Part shown: piece after piece, positions 48,741-59,960 of the stretch
Numbering within the stretch: the stretch's first letter is position 1
How the letters are laid out: every line of letters starts with the position of its first letter
Assembly: GCA_947579605.1 (NCBI GenBank)
Contig: OX388314.1
Span: forward strand, 2,604,001 to 2,668,000
DNA: 64,000 bases
DNA from: Athripsodes cinereus
Lineage: Eukaryota; Arthropoda; Insecta; Trichoptera; Leptoceridae
Direction of reading: 5' to 3'
The notes under the pieces: generated by a model
Seen by the model: only the letters and a program-made list of their open reading frames with translations
Told to the model about the DNA's origin: nothing
Databases searched by the model: none
Made by a program: the position numbers and the translations under genes

Positions 48741-49210
48741 TTTTCCATAAATAAATATTAAATATTTATGTATAATAGAAACCCTCTATATTCAAAGTTA
48801 TTTGTTAGTGGAATTGAAAGATGGCGTTGGTTTTCGTGTATTACATATTAAATGAAAAATTTCGAACCATGAAATTGGACAGTTGATACAAGGTAGTCAA
48901 AATTTATGAAAATACGTGTTGGATTACAAAACACGTTTATAATTCTAGACAGTCCGACGTCAATAAATTGGAAGGCGAAAGAAATGTCCCTTAAATGGTA
49001 GGAATTATTTTAGAGTAAAAACGCCTATTTTGTTAAATTGGCGATCGATAAAGTGTGTAAAAAGAAATAGGTCCTACTCATACATATTGTGAGTATCTAT
49101 TAAGTAAAAAAAACACATTTAATGTCATAGAGCAGGAATAATCTTAAATCAATAATTCAGTTTTGAACATAATTATTTTATATCTAACGTTTTAATTTTT
49201 AGATACTTAC

Positions 49211-49318
49211 ATCATCTCCAGATCCTGATCCAACTCCTGGCAATTCCAGCGAGACTCCGGGAGGCCCTGGGGGACCGGGAGGACCAGGGGGACCTCGGAT
49301 GGATTCACCCGGGGGACC
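49211..49318 (-). CDS. Collagen gene, internal exon C (Gly-Pro-Pro block plus Ser-Gly interruption)
   Basis: This 108-nt exon encodes 36 residues, phase 0 at both ends, with acceptor TTTTCAG and donor GTAAGTAT. It holds GPPGESIRG, then four successive GPP triplets, then a break in the triple helix: GVSLELPGVGSGSGDD. The G-ESIR-G stretch is itself a short imperfection in the Gly-X-Y register. The SGSG followed by two Asp is another good match to a glycosaminoglycan-attachment site, as expected for a proteoglycan collagen of the XV/XVIII group. The GC-rich coding stretch stands out sharply from the surrounding AT-rich intron. Confidence 0.9.
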
Positions 49319-49499
49319 CTGAAAATAAAAATAAATAAAATACGTTAATTTTCTGATAACAATACAGCAATGATTGTAAAGCAAACAGAATTATGTGTAT
49401 GTATTGGTCTTATTTAACTACTTGTAACAATTTTTTTTTTTAATATTTGCCTAGGTATTCGTACATCATCTTTGTAATCAACTTATAGATTTTTGATAT

Positions 49500-49655
49500 G
49501 TTTTGATTTTATTTACTTCCACTGTGTTCATGTTTTATATTTTGAATTTATATGTACACTTAGTTATATTATTATGTAAACGATATTTGTTAACCTTTAT
49601 TGTAAATGGCCAATGTGCCGTTTATGATGAATAAATAAATGAATAAATAAATAAA
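49500..49655 (+). mobile_element. LINE 3'-UTR with TAAA tail
   Basis: TGTAAATGGCCAATGTGCCG and TTTATGATGAATAAATAAAT end the element, as at 59041-59215. Confidence 0.65.
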
Positions 49656-49749
49656 CACATTAAACACAGTGGTATGAACGAGTATGTTACATATTTGATA
49701 ATCAACAAACGAGTAAGTATAATATGCGGATCATTAAATTACTAGCTCA

Positions 49750-49830
49750 CTGATGATGGGTGTCTACCCGAAACACCTCTGAGTCAAATATTATTCATAG
49801 TGAAAGTATAACAATGTTTAATTTCAAATC
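49750..49830 (+). ncRNA. Hammerhead-like core of a Penelope-like element
   Basis: CTGATGA (49750-49756), T, stem II GGGT-GTCT-ACCC, then GAAAC (49770-49774). The downstream TATTCATAGTGAAAGTATAA links it to the inverted pair at 41329-41440. I cannot draw good stems I and III, so it may be inactive. Confidence 0.5.
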
Positions 49831-50399
49831 TATTTTAATTCTTTTAAAATTAAAATTCACAAAGCTATTCAAAGTACTATAATATCAACCTATATACCTT
49901 CCTTAAATTTAAATTTTATTTTATTTATTTCTAAAGGAATACATGGAAAAATGTGACAAATAAATAAATATATAGGCACACTCCTCCAGCATCTAAAAGT
50001 GATTTGGAATTTTGATGTTTAGGTACATGCTAAATATAAATAGGATTTTTATTTGCGAGATAAAACCGCTTTATAAGTATGAAACTTGTATAGAAAAGGA
50101 CAAATCGAATAAACTCACCAGATAATATTTTACTATATTTCAATAACAGCTACTGATAAAAGACACTTTGGTAAAGTGGCCCAGACCATCGAAAGGCGAA
50201 TTTTCGGTAAAACCCTTTTAAATAATCTTTTATAAATATTTTTGACGGTTAGTATGTGTGTATATTTGCATCTTGTTATCGTGTGTGTAAAGTATACTAT
50301 GTATGTATGTTCATTAGAATAGAAATAGAAAAAAATACCTCTTATCGTTTTCTTATGAAGTAGTAGTAGTACAGATTACATCAAAAACTCGCCCCTTGC

Positions 50400-50645
50400 A
50401 AATCATTTTTTTACCTACTATACTGTCATGGTAAACCCTACAACTGCAAGAATTTTTACACACAGGTTTTCTCTCCATGCCAATGAAAGGTAAGAAATTC
50501 TGTATGGGTGACATATCTCATCGCTGAATTGTATAATGTCTTATTTGCAAGGTTTTACAAACAACTACCTACCATTTACAGGACTTTCGAAAACATACAA
50601 GAAAGAGGGAGATATTAAGTCTTTATCGGGTAATGTATGGAATAA
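50400..50645 (-). repeat. Interspersed repeat K, diverged copy
   Basis: CTATACTGTCATGGTAAACC, TCTGTATGGGTGACATATCT and TACCATTTACAGGACTTTCG follow the family order. Confidence 0.6.
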
Positions 50646-51558
50646 ATTATAAAACAATGGCTACGTGCTTTATTTTTCATAAAGAAAATAATAACAGGTT
50701 ATGGTAAAATATGAACATTTTAGGGGTAAACTTGATATCAACGATGGTGTGAACAAACTTTTCTATGATGTTCTGTGACAATTCCATCAGAGCGCTATAA
50801 ATTCATGGGATTATATGTCTCCATTGGAACAGAATCGCTCTGAATGGAAGAGACGTTTTAACTCGAACTCTTTTTTTTATTCGTATTCTTGAGAAGATCA
50901 TAAAATAGCCAAAAATAAGATTTATTTAATCATTAATTTGTCATCTTAAAGGACGCAAACAGTTTAACTGTTCAACATAATAAATATCAACATTGAAATC
51001 TCAACAATAAACAAACCAATCAAGTTCCCACAAAATATTTTTTTGTTCAATAACAAAAAAAAGACAAAAATCATGAAAGCTAAAAATAAGTTTATAACAA
51101 TTAAAATCGCTTAGATTAAGAAGATTGTATGATACCAACAATATGTTCACATAAATTTGCGTTGAATTTTTGATTGATTATTTTTTATACTTTCTGATCA
51201 GAACTGGGTACTAACGCTAGTGCTAATAGTAATATTGCCGATATCTTTGGCAATTTGCAACATTGTCGCAAACATTAACCGTTTGTTTTTTATTGTTATT
51301 GTCAACGGAGGCTTTTGTGAAAGGCGAATCCTTCAATAAATTTAATACAGAATGCTGTTTTTTCAGCGGCAATAAAAATGAAGATAATAATGTAACTTCC
51401 GAGTAAATAATATTATTATTATTATTGTATGGAACCTTTTTTACGATCAGTTTTGAGATTGAAAACTAACAAACTTCAGAAAAATACTTCCTTCTTAGAA
51501 AATCAATCAATGAATATGTGATTTTAACCTAATATAAGAGAAGAAAGAACGATTTTCG

Positions 51559-51940
51559 GTCAATTTCTACTACAGGTTATCCAGTAGTATCCATTATGAC
51601 AACATAAATATTGATGATCATAGTATTACGTATTTTTATTATCTTTCACTGTGTACCGTTACAAGATATCACAGAAGCCATATGGGGAGAGGGGTTGCAT
51701 CTTTTCCAGTGATTGCAATATTATTTAAATGCATAATTATTATGCCATGATATTTAACTATGTACACGAATAAATCATTATATAAATATAATTTGTACCC
51801 CTCCCCCATCTCATATCTGAATGCCCCATGATATCTTGTAACAGTATGCAATGAAATATTAAAATGATAAATACAACTATGATCATCAATATATAATTTC
51901 TAATTGGATACTACTGGATAACCTATAGTAGAAATTGACC
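51559..51940. mobile_element. hAT-like foldback MITE, 382 bp, with 8-bp target duplication
   Basis: The ends GGTCAATTTCTACTACAGG and CCTATAGTAGAAATTGACC are inverted repeats. CGATTTTC flanks both sides (51551-51558 and 51941-51948), an exact 8-bp duplication. The middle folds as well (TTACAAGATATCAC and GATATCTTGTAA; GGGGAGAGGGGT and ACCCCTCCCCC). A second, broken copy is at 62099-62600. Confidence 0.88.
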
Positions 51941-52194
51941 CGATTTTCCTTTAAATGCGCCGTTATAAAAAAACTTATATTGGTTTGTGTATAATATATT
52001 ATAATTCAATACTTTGGCTTAACACCTCTGCACTTCCCATGGTCCGCTAACAATGTGAGAGTCTGTTTTATGATAGCATTTATTTATGGAATTTAGAAAA
52101 CATGTAAGAAAACTAACTGGAGGTAGTTTGGATATATGGAGTGATTGTATGACGAACATTTCCAAGCCGCGGAGCACCAGCCAAGAAATTGGCC

Positions 52195-52395
52195 TCCCAC
52201 TTTATTCCAAAATTTTTGTCTTGTAAAAAAGTGGTTGCTCGACTTTTGAGATCTTAATTTCAGCGATGAGGTTTGCCACCCTTACTAAATTTATTATTTT
52301 TTTGTTGGCACGTAGAGGACAGCTTCCATGTTCAATACATGTAGCTGATCTGTTAGCTACCCCATTTGTGGGATATGTCGTGATGGTACAGTTAA
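52195..52395 (+). repeat. Interspersed repeat K
   Basis: CAGCGATGAGGTTTGCCACC, GGCACGTAGAGGACAGCTTC and GCTACCCCATTTGTGGGATA then TGTCGTGATGGTACAG, the full 3' half. Confidence 0.75.
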
Positions 52396-54239
52396 TTTTT
52401 TTAGATGAAGAAGTTATGGGAGTAACTGCGGATGTCTAAGAACAACGATATTTGAAAACGTGAGACAAGTTCTTTAATACAGCCGGGAATCGAGTAAGAG
52501 AAATCAGCGTGATTGAATTTAGAACAACATTAACGTGGATTGTAAAAAACGTTTTTTCTTCTCTGCCTTCCACGCAAAGGCTGAAAACTGAAAAACACGT
52601 GAAAAAATGTACATCGGTACATCGAAAAACTATTTATATTAATAGAAAGTCCTACAAATTAATAAACAGCGTGTTTGTTAGCAAACCTGAACTGTTTATG
52701 CATTTTCGGTGTCATATCAGGGATGCAGACTAATTATGGGGTTGAAAAATCATTGAAACGAAATTATAGAAACAGGAAGCTTAGAAACCAATAATAAATT
52801 AATTATTTACTACAATGCTTGTATGAAAGCGGATAAAATATTTAATATACCATCCGTTCTAGTCGTCTATGTATACAACTGTTTAGAGCTTTTCACAAAA
52901 AGCTTAGTGTACTCAACCACTCACCGGAAGCATTCAACAGTTAAATGAATGAATACCATTTCCCAATGGTCGTGCTATATGTGCACTGTGTTTTGTGCTG
53001 TGCGATAGGACATGTTGCAGTCAAAGCATGCTTTTATCACAGGTAAATAAATATACAACATCAAACGGTAACACAACTTCCGTTGCAAATACAACACAAG
53101 TGTCTCTCAAACAAACGACATGATGTGCAAATAAAGTAGTAAATACTTTCAAAATACTATATGCTGTATAGTTGTTTTTTCTCAGTATTTTTATTACGTC
53201 ACATTTTTTTTCAGCCAACCCGGAGTCAACAACGAAGAATTATAAAAATTAAAATTAAATAAATAAAAGAAAAATAAATAATATTTAATTGCATAATTCA
53301 GTCGATTGCGGATGTATTGTTCCGTAAAATGAAAAAGAAAAAATGATATTTAATAACAGAAAACCGGAAATATGTTATTGAATATTAATGTGTGAACAAA
53401 TAAATTAATCAAAATATGTTACCTGAAGGGAAGGGGATGGTAAAGACGCTATAGTTGGGTTAGTTGGAAGAGATCGCACCACTGCGATAAACCCGTCGTT
53501 TGTATATTGATTGTATTGAATTGGAATGTATACCTTCTACGGATCATTTAAAAGATAGACCCACCTAACACCTGAGTCATAGACTTCTATTTTATTCTGT
53601 TTGTAATCAATGTACAGTAAAGAATGAATAAATAAATATAATTAAAAATAAAGTACCACTCTGTTTGATATAAGGTTTAGTTTGAAAACGACATCGCATG
53701 CTGAAACCTGGGTCACAGTAATCAAATATCTAACTAATTAAACTTAAAACCATAATATTTTTATTTGTTGTACCTAAAATTATAGTATCTAGTTTTAAAT
53801 AAAATTAAGCTCATAAAATTATGTACATATTTTACGGGCGCAGCACATAAAAATAGAATAATGTTGAAGTAGGTTTTTACTTTTATAGTACAGATTTTAT
53901 AATAACAATGTTAATGTAATCATAAAATCATAAGGATGCCAATTAATTTAATATAAAGTGGCAATTAATTAGAATATTAATACCTCTATGATGTCATTTA
54001 GGTAATAAAAATATGATAATGTCGCTTTAAAAGATCAAACTGTTAAAGCGACAAAAATGTTAAGCTAAATTTTCATATTTTATATATTTTTGTAGTATTT
54101 AACAAATACCTATTTTCTACGTAGGTACACAGAAAACTATATTTGTGATGAAAAAATAAGGATTTCTGTAGGGAACCGTGAAAAATATGTTGAGTTGAAA
54201 CGAAAAATTTGAGCTAACTATAGATCCAATTACATCTCA

Positions 54240-54620
54240 TGAGAGAGACTGGAGGCGGTGGACTGGCTGACGGTACTGGAGCCAAAACTAGAGAGGGACA
54301 ACATAGCTCACACGGGTGAAAACATTCCTAAATACCGAGTCACACGAAAAATAAGTAAAATTGAAATGTAGAATTATTTTTTGATAACTAGTGTATTTAA
54401 AAAATATATATTAAAATATGGAACAAATTAGACTGTGTGACTGTGGGGCTCAGTCCCAAACAATCCAACATCTATCTGGTGGAGGAGTGTCCAAGAAGAA
54501 AGATTAAGGGAGACTGGATGGACATCCACAGGTTGACTCCAGATGCGGTGCAGTGGTTTTCTGGACGGGATTCAAGGAATTGATTTGGAATAACAACTTA
54601 ACGCAGCAATTTAGCCAAGA
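54240..54620 (+). pseudogene. LINE C-terminal fragment with zinc-knuckle remnant
   Basis: RLCDCGAQSQTIQHLSG shows C-x-C and a following His; the last Cys (LVEECP) is in another frame after a one-base shift. Then WMDIHRLTPDAVQWFS. It is an old, 5'-truncated LINE tail. Confidence 0.6.
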
Positions 54621-55384
54621 AAATTAATTTAAACCGAAACCATACAATAAAAAAGCAAGTAATAATAAAATCGAGAAAAAATGATAAGGAATAGCAAGTC
54701 TAGACGTACTTTTTGCGCCAACAAAAAATATATAGAAAATAATGTTCACTGCAAAAAATCATTACAGAGTCAATTGATTTCTGCAAGATACTTGAAAAAT
54801 ACAGCTAAACTTTTATGTATTTTATAGTCATACCTATATATTCCCGAACCAAGTTGTGGTGATCATCAATTTGACAATATCTACATTTTTTACCACACAC
54901 AAGATAAATAAACAACTAAAGATCAATCCTATAAAATTATATAGTCAGGTACCTATAGTTAACATTTAATTAATATAGGTTGATAAATATACACAAGCCA
55001 GATTCATGTGTGATTTTTCATGTGAATTTTTTTTTCAATTTTAACCCATTTATCGAAGCATCTATCAGCAAATTACATACCTAGTAAAAAGATAACATAC
55101 GAACAAATTGAAATATGTATGTTAAAATATAATACATGCTATAAAAAATCATGATAGCGTTTCGAGTGAGTTTACCCATATGGGTAATTTGGCTAAAAGG
55201 CAATTACTTAATATAAAATGCAAGTGATGTATTCATTTTGTAAATTTATTTAGGAAAACTTGAATATCTTAATATATAAAATAACTTGAAATAGAATAAT
55301 ATGCATGTCCGTAGTATATTAATTATATTATAATAGTTAACGCAAGCATTGTGATTAGTGCAATTTTTAACAGATATGTACATA

Positions 55385-55801
55385 TTAAGACCAAGGCTCA
55401 AGAGCGGAAGATACTAAGCTTTGAAAACAAGTGTCATAGAAGGATTTTGGATGTCAAAATGGTATGAACATGTTACAATAATGATGCTTTGCGCCGGCGC
55501 ACCCAACAGAGACCTGTAATCTCCGTAATACAGGAGAGACGATGGTCCTGGCTGGGACATGTTTTGAGAATGCCTAATGATAGTTGGCCAAAAAGAGCAC
55601 TGTTCTTTCGTCCGCAGGGGTTCCGTCGGCCCGGGCGTCCCTCTTTCACAATACACCGTTCCTATGACAACGATATCAGAGCGCAAGGAATGTCGTGGAA
55701 AGAGGTGACGCAATTGGCACAGAGACGCTCTGAATGGAGGAGGCTGGTTTCTGCCCTGTGCTCCCGAGAGGAGCGTTGAGGGCGATGATGATGATGATGA
55801 C
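55385..55801 (+). pseudogene. LINE C-terminal fragment with GAT-repeat tail (family C)
   Basis: The frame 55489-55779 encodes RRRTQQRPVISVIQERRWSW, LGHVLRMPNDSWPKRALF and RRPGRPSFTIHRSYD, then TQLAQRRSEWRRLVSAL. These are the C-terminal landmarks of RTE-like LINE proteins. The stop at 55777 is followed by GGCGATGATGATGATGATGA, a microsatellite tail as in RTE elements. Upstream, the piece from 55385 is in another frame. A minus-strand relative is at 17377-17790. Confidence 0.8.
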
Positions 55802-55870
55802 ATATTAAGAATATCACCCAACAGACACCTCATCCGCACAACCAACAGACTGTGCAAACTCCTTTTAGAA
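55801..55870. repeat. Short interspersed repeat L
   Basis: AAGAATATCACCCAACAGAC, ACCTCATCCGCACAACCAAC and AGACTGTGCAAACTCCTTTT. Clear relatives lie at 60530-60595, 20845-20895 and 44598-44660. Nature unknown. Confidence 0.6.
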
Positions 55871-55874
55871 AGAA

Positions 55875-56020
55875 ACTCGATGATACACAATCATGTATAC
55901 ATTGCACTAAACACATAATGCATGTATGTAACACCCAGACCGAGAACGATTTGAAAAAGGTCATTCGTCATTTTGCCCTGGCCTGGAATCGAACCCGGGG
56001 CCTCGTGACACAGGCATCAT
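55875..56020 (-). mobile_element. tRNA-derived SINE, family 2
   Basis: GGAATCGAACCCGGGGCC (complement of a T-arm with a perfect B-box) and the family body CATTGCACTAAACACATA and TTTGAAAAAGGTCAT. Related to 32140-32325. Confidence 0.8.
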
Positions 56021-56049
56021 GAATTCCTTCATATTATCCTTTTTTTCTT

Positions 56050-56090
56050 ATCACCTGAAGATGGAGTCGAGAGTCTCCGAATTCTAGTAC
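56050..56090 (+). ncRNA. Degenerate hammerhead-like motif
   Basis: CACCTGAAGATGGAGTC, a short loop and GTCTCCGAATTCTAG: CTGAAGA, a pairable GGAG...CTCC stem II and GAA, but the last core base is altered. Probably a dead Penelope-like remnant. Confidence 0.4.
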
Positions 56091-56106
56091 CTAAGCGTAA
56101 TATTAA

Positions 56107-56840
56107 GAGGCCCCTTAAGCAAAAACGATAAAATATTCAATTATCAACAAGTTTGGTACACAAACTCTCAAAACTTGTTGACCCTATGAACATTTTGATT
56201 TGATAAAATATGAAAACAAATATTAATTACCAATATCAAACATTAACTTTAAAAAAAAAAACTTGATTTCAACTTCGTAGTATTCGTTTATAAAAAAAAA
56301 CATATTTCTTAAAATCGAATTCGGGGGTGTGTTTGGAACATAAATGCACGAATATCCTACAAATTTTCATATTTTTTTTTTTTAATATTACGAAAACTTA
56401 GATAGTTATTACAATTATAGAACAAATAAATTCTATTTTTTTTTGTTTTTCTCATGGATATTGACCAATTTAAAAAATATATATTTTTTTAAATTTCTCA
56501 TAATTTGAAACCAAAAATCACCACATGAACTCGATTTTTTGTATACTAAAAAAAGTTTGCTAAAATCTATAGTATTTATAATATATGCTTGATAGGATGC
56601 ATAAAAAATAAACATATTTTACAAATAATTTGTATTTTGATATAACAAAAAGTACCTAAATAAATCTCGTCAGTCTGCGATTTATTTATTTTTTAGTAAA
56701 AAACTAATATCGGTAATAAATGTTTGTTTTTTTTTTATTTTATCAAATCAATATGTTCGCAAGGGTCAACAAGTTTTGGCAGTTTTTCTATCAAATTTGT
56801 TGAAAATTGAATATTTTACCGTTTTTGCTAAACGGGGCCC
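56107..56840. mobile_element. Harbinger-like foldback element, 734 bp
   Basis: The left end GAGGCCCCTTAAGCAAAAAC and the right end, read on the other strand, GGGCCCCGTTTAGCAAAAAC, are inverted repeats. The match continues for over 100 nt through TAAAATATTCAATT, AAAACTTGTTGACCCT and TTGATTTGATAAAAT. TAA lies on both sides (56104-56106 and 56841-56843), which fits the 3-bp TWA targets of PIF/Harbinger elements. The AT-rich interior has no transposase frame. Confidence 0.8.
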
Positions 56841-57654
56841 TAAGTCACATGGAAGTTAACTAAATATGTAGTGTTTTTTTCCAATTCACAATTCACGTTC
56901 ACGAACTTCCTACAAATACCTTCGGTAAATAACATCAAAAAAGCAAATTATCCTAATTTACATGTAAAATAATCACGACGTGTAAAAATTGACATTTATT
57001 CGAATTGAGAAAGTAGGTACCCATTGATTTTTCTTGAAAGTCACTGAGTAATCGGTCATTGGATAAAGTCGTCACATAGCATTTTCGATATTATTATTAT
57101 TAGTTTGAAAAACATATCATCATTTTATCATAAATTATTGATTAGTTTGATTGCAAAAACGTTTTATATTGCGGAGAAAAAACATGTTAAATCAAAACCA
57201 AATTCATGATTGAAAAATTATTAAAACCGAACAACATTTTTAAATTTGAATAATTTTTAATTAAGGCCGTACGGTTTTTAAAGCACTTTTTGACGTTTTC
57301 CAGAAATGCAGGGAAAATGCTTGGAGTGAATAAAAAAACAGTAATTTATGTAGGTACAATTATCTTCACGTACAAGAATTTTCTTGGCAAATAAAATCGA
57401 CAGAAATAGATAATGAAGTCAGATAGGTGTTGCGATTTGGTCAAAGTCAAATGTAGTGGAATAAGGTAATATAATTATTGTTTTAATTTGATTTGATTGA
57501 CCAACAAAGTCAATAATTTAGTCCCTAAAATAAAAATATTCAATGTAGAGAAAAACTACAAAAGAAAGACAGAAATCCATTTTATATTTTTCCTGGGACG
57601 CTACGTGCAGGCATATATAAGGAAAAAAATGAACCAAAAAATCTATTATACTAT

Positions 57655-57750
57655 TACTGTTATACCATCACTGCATATCTCAAAAGTGGGGAAGCCAGCA
57701 GACCAGCCAAGTATAACAAACATGCAAGCCGTCCACTCTGTGCCAGCAAA
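57655..57750 (-). repeat. Interspersed repeat K, 3' part
   Basis: TATACCATCACTGCATATCT, AGCCAGCAGACCAGCC and GTCCACTCTGTGCCAGC match the 3' end of the family. Confidence 0.65.
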
Positions 57751-58504
57751 AAGAAATCTTACTTTAGATAATATAACGATGACCTCCAAAGTCAAAGAGT
57801 CTAGTAGGCCCACACTAAATATTTAAAATATTTTTATATTGATGTCCCGTATGTATATGAATTTGTATTATTTGGTAATCAAAGATTAGGCAATCGGTAG
57901 CTAAAATAACAATATAATTATATTATTATTATTCATATAAATTCGAATAATTTCTTGACACTTTATGATAAAGTTGTTGAAGATTACATCAGGTTTAAAA
58001 AATGCCGATAAAAGAAGCGATTATGCAAAATGTTGAATTGATTATAAATTTTATTGTCATTTTAATAGATTTACTAAACAAGACGATAAAAATATTTTTT
58101 ATTCAAATAACAAACGAATAAAGGCAGTAAATTTTTATCATTTAAAGTTTTGCTTGTATTCAAAAATTTGTGGCAATACAAATTATACGGCTAGAAGTGG
58201 TGTCCCGTCGGGGACATTCTAAGGTCCCATTTCAATATGAATAATTTTAAATTTTTAATTCACCTCTAACTATAGAACCTTTTATTCGTTAATATTTATT
58301 TGAAATATAATCGATTATTGTGAAATCTCTGGGGTCCGTTGTGGTCTATGGTCTGTCAAAACATTAGAATTCTTTAAATTTTTATGGTATCTACATATTT
58401 CTTCAATATTAATTTTAATCACGTAATTTATGTAATTTTTTTATTATGATTATGTCCCTGAATTTTATCGAGAGTGAAACTGATAATAAGATTTAATTAA
58501 ATTG

Positions 58505-58744
58505 TCAAATAAAATAAAATAAATATTTATTATTTTGTTTTGTGTTACTGTTGAGTATGACTAACGCACGACCGGTTTCGCGGACTCCGAGTTCGCATCA
58601 TCAGGTGCTGATCTATACTCAGCACGTATAGTATAGATCAGCACCTGATGATGCGAACTCAGAGTCCGCGAAACCGGTCGTGCGTTAGTCATACTCAACA
58701 GTAACACAAAACAAAATAATAAATATTTATTTTATTTTATTTGA
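58505..58744. mobile_element. 240-bp near-perfect palindrome of Penelope-like ends with a hammerhead-like motif on each strand
   Basis: Two 114-nt arms (58505-58618 and 58631-58744) are reverse complements with one difference I could see, around a 12-nt spacer. In the right arm the plus strand has GCAC, CTGATGA (58645-58651), T, an imperfect stem II, GAAA (58670-58673), ACCGGT and C, then GTGC. GCAC and GTGC can pair as stem I. ACCGGT is self-complementary, as in dimeric minimal hammerheads. The left arm repeats this on the minus strand. AGATTTAATTAA...TGTCAAAT occurs at 58489-58510 and 58791-58810. Confidence 0.85.
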
Positions 58745-58888
58745 TAATTTAAAATGAGGTGTTACAAAGTAAATGCCGATACAATTAATGAGATTTAATT
58801 AATGTCAAATAGGCACTTGGCTGTGTAGAATTCGAAACATTGGACAAATTTTTATTTGTATTATAAAAAAAAGAAAAAATATACTTAC

Positions 58889-58935
58889 TCTTAGACCTCG
58901 TTCTCCTTTTTCGCCTTTGATCCCTCGGGCGTATC
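58889..58935 (-). CDS. Collagen gene, internal exon B (start of a Gly-X-Y block)
   Basis: This 47-nt exon has an acceptor (CTTCCAG) and a strong donor (GTAAGTAT). With the single G carried over from exon A it completes a glycine codon, then reads YARGIKGEKGERGLR. It ends in phase 0, so the next exon begins with GPPGES and the Gly-X-Y register is unbroken. The charged GEKGER triplets are typical of insect and vertebrate non-fibrillar collagens, where they stabilise the helix and bind partners. The exon is too short to show as a long open frame; splice sites, phase and repeat register support it. Confidence 0.88.
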
Positions 58936-59040
58936 CTGGAAGCATAAGTTTGAAAAAACGATTAGAATTCATTCATAATAATAATAAATATAACTAAAAC
59001 TACATATTTTTTTTATTTATTTCTTTATTCTTATCTGCAT

Positions 59041-59215
59041 ACATTGAATTGTATTTATGTTATTGGTTTTGTTTTTTTCTTTTTGAATGTATAAGTGCAT
59101 TTCTTTTTTATATTTATAGACTGTTTGTATTATTGATTTGTCAAACTTATGTATTATACCTATTGTTAAAGGCAAATTGCCGTTTATTGATCAAATAAAT
59201 AAATATATAAATAAT
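59041..59215 (+). mobile_element. LINE 3'-UTR with TAAA tail
   Basis: TTGTTAAAGGCAAATTGCCG and TTTATTGATCAAATAAATAA. AGGCAAATTGCC is a small hairpin next to the tail. Confidence 0.65.
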
Positions 59216-59717
59216 GATAACAAACAATTACCTACATAAAAGGTATACATTCAAGTTGAATAATATATGTACATATATTTAAATTCATTTGGCATTTTGG
59301 CTCTATAGATTTCTTGGTAAATTACATCCAGTTGGCTGCTTCGGTAATCACCTTATGTTGGTCTCCCAACCAAATTCAAAATGATACCAGAGGACACTCT
59401 ATAGTATGGGATATTGTCTGGCATTCTGAACCGCGTTTGTAATCAGGGATAGAAGATATGTAAACCCATTGGTGAGGATTGAACATCACAATGGACTGAG
59501 TCAGAGGTGATGATTCGTTATATAATTTATGTAGTCACCGATTCCTTTGAACGAATATCGGAATTCAACCTGCCACAAAAGCAAGCAATCATGCACATCA
59601 ATAATATACTTCAAATAGGGTATGGCAGATGGCTGTGGCTGACGGGAATAGTATTCGATGAATTCAAAGAATCAAATGGTAAGATCACATAAATTAGTTC
59701 CCACAAGATTGACTTTC

Positions 59718-59960
59718 TGTTGAGCAAATTGATTAGGAGAGCATGCATGAGGAATTGTATTTATTTATTATTGGACAATATTTAAGTGTCGTTTACGTGC
59801 TGAAGCACCTCAAGGACACTGTACAATTCATAAATTCTAGGACATTACATCCACGTATGGCAGTTATGAATGTGGAAACTGTATGCAAGGACAGGTAGAA
59901 GTGTTGTTTAATCCATTTTGTCTACCTCGCGTAGTCTTAGCGGTTGAAGTATTTTTATAA
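59718..59960 (+). pseudogene. LINE 3' end (family D) interrupted by another LINE remnant
   Basis: TTGATTAGGAGAGCATGCAT and GAGGAATTGTAT match family D. About 100 bp (59758-59858) related to 4385-4475 are inserted, then GTGGAAACTGTATGCAAGGA continues family D to CTACCTCGCG. Confidence 0.6.

Larger units (their letters stand above)
40987..49210 (-). other. Collagen intron C-D (about 8.2 kb)
   Basis: GT-AG intron, phase 0. It contains two inverted Penelope-like structures (41050-41262, 41329-41440), a LINE remnant (42714-42962), MITEs (43278-43466, 44998-45480, 47194-48056), LINE ends on the minus strand (46500-46770) and a repeat copy with a TAC tail (48466-48740). The stretch 41600-42700 is AT-rich with no recognised element. 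Confidence 0.8.
49319..58888 (-). other. Collagen intron B-C (about 9.6 kb)
   Basis: GT-AG intron, phase 0. It contains a LINE 3' tail (49500-49655), a hammerhead-like core (49750-49773), repeat copies at 50400-50645 and 52195-52395, a hAT-like MITE (51559-51940), LINE remnants (54240-54620, 55385-55801), a SINE (55875-56020), a Harbinger-like element (56107-56840) and a palindrome (58505-58744). I see nothing recognisable in 52400-54200 or 56900-57650. Confidence 0.8.

Noticed and set aside
55414..55890. 158-codon minus-strand frame
   Set aside because: Antisense of the LINE family C tail, whose plus-strand frame carries LGHVLRM and GRPS motifs.
58489..58810. 20-22-bp flanking repeats of the palindrome as a clean target duplication
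   Set aside because: The right copy lies about 46 bp outside the palindrome edge and the left overlaps it, so a simple duplication is not shown; kept only as an observation.
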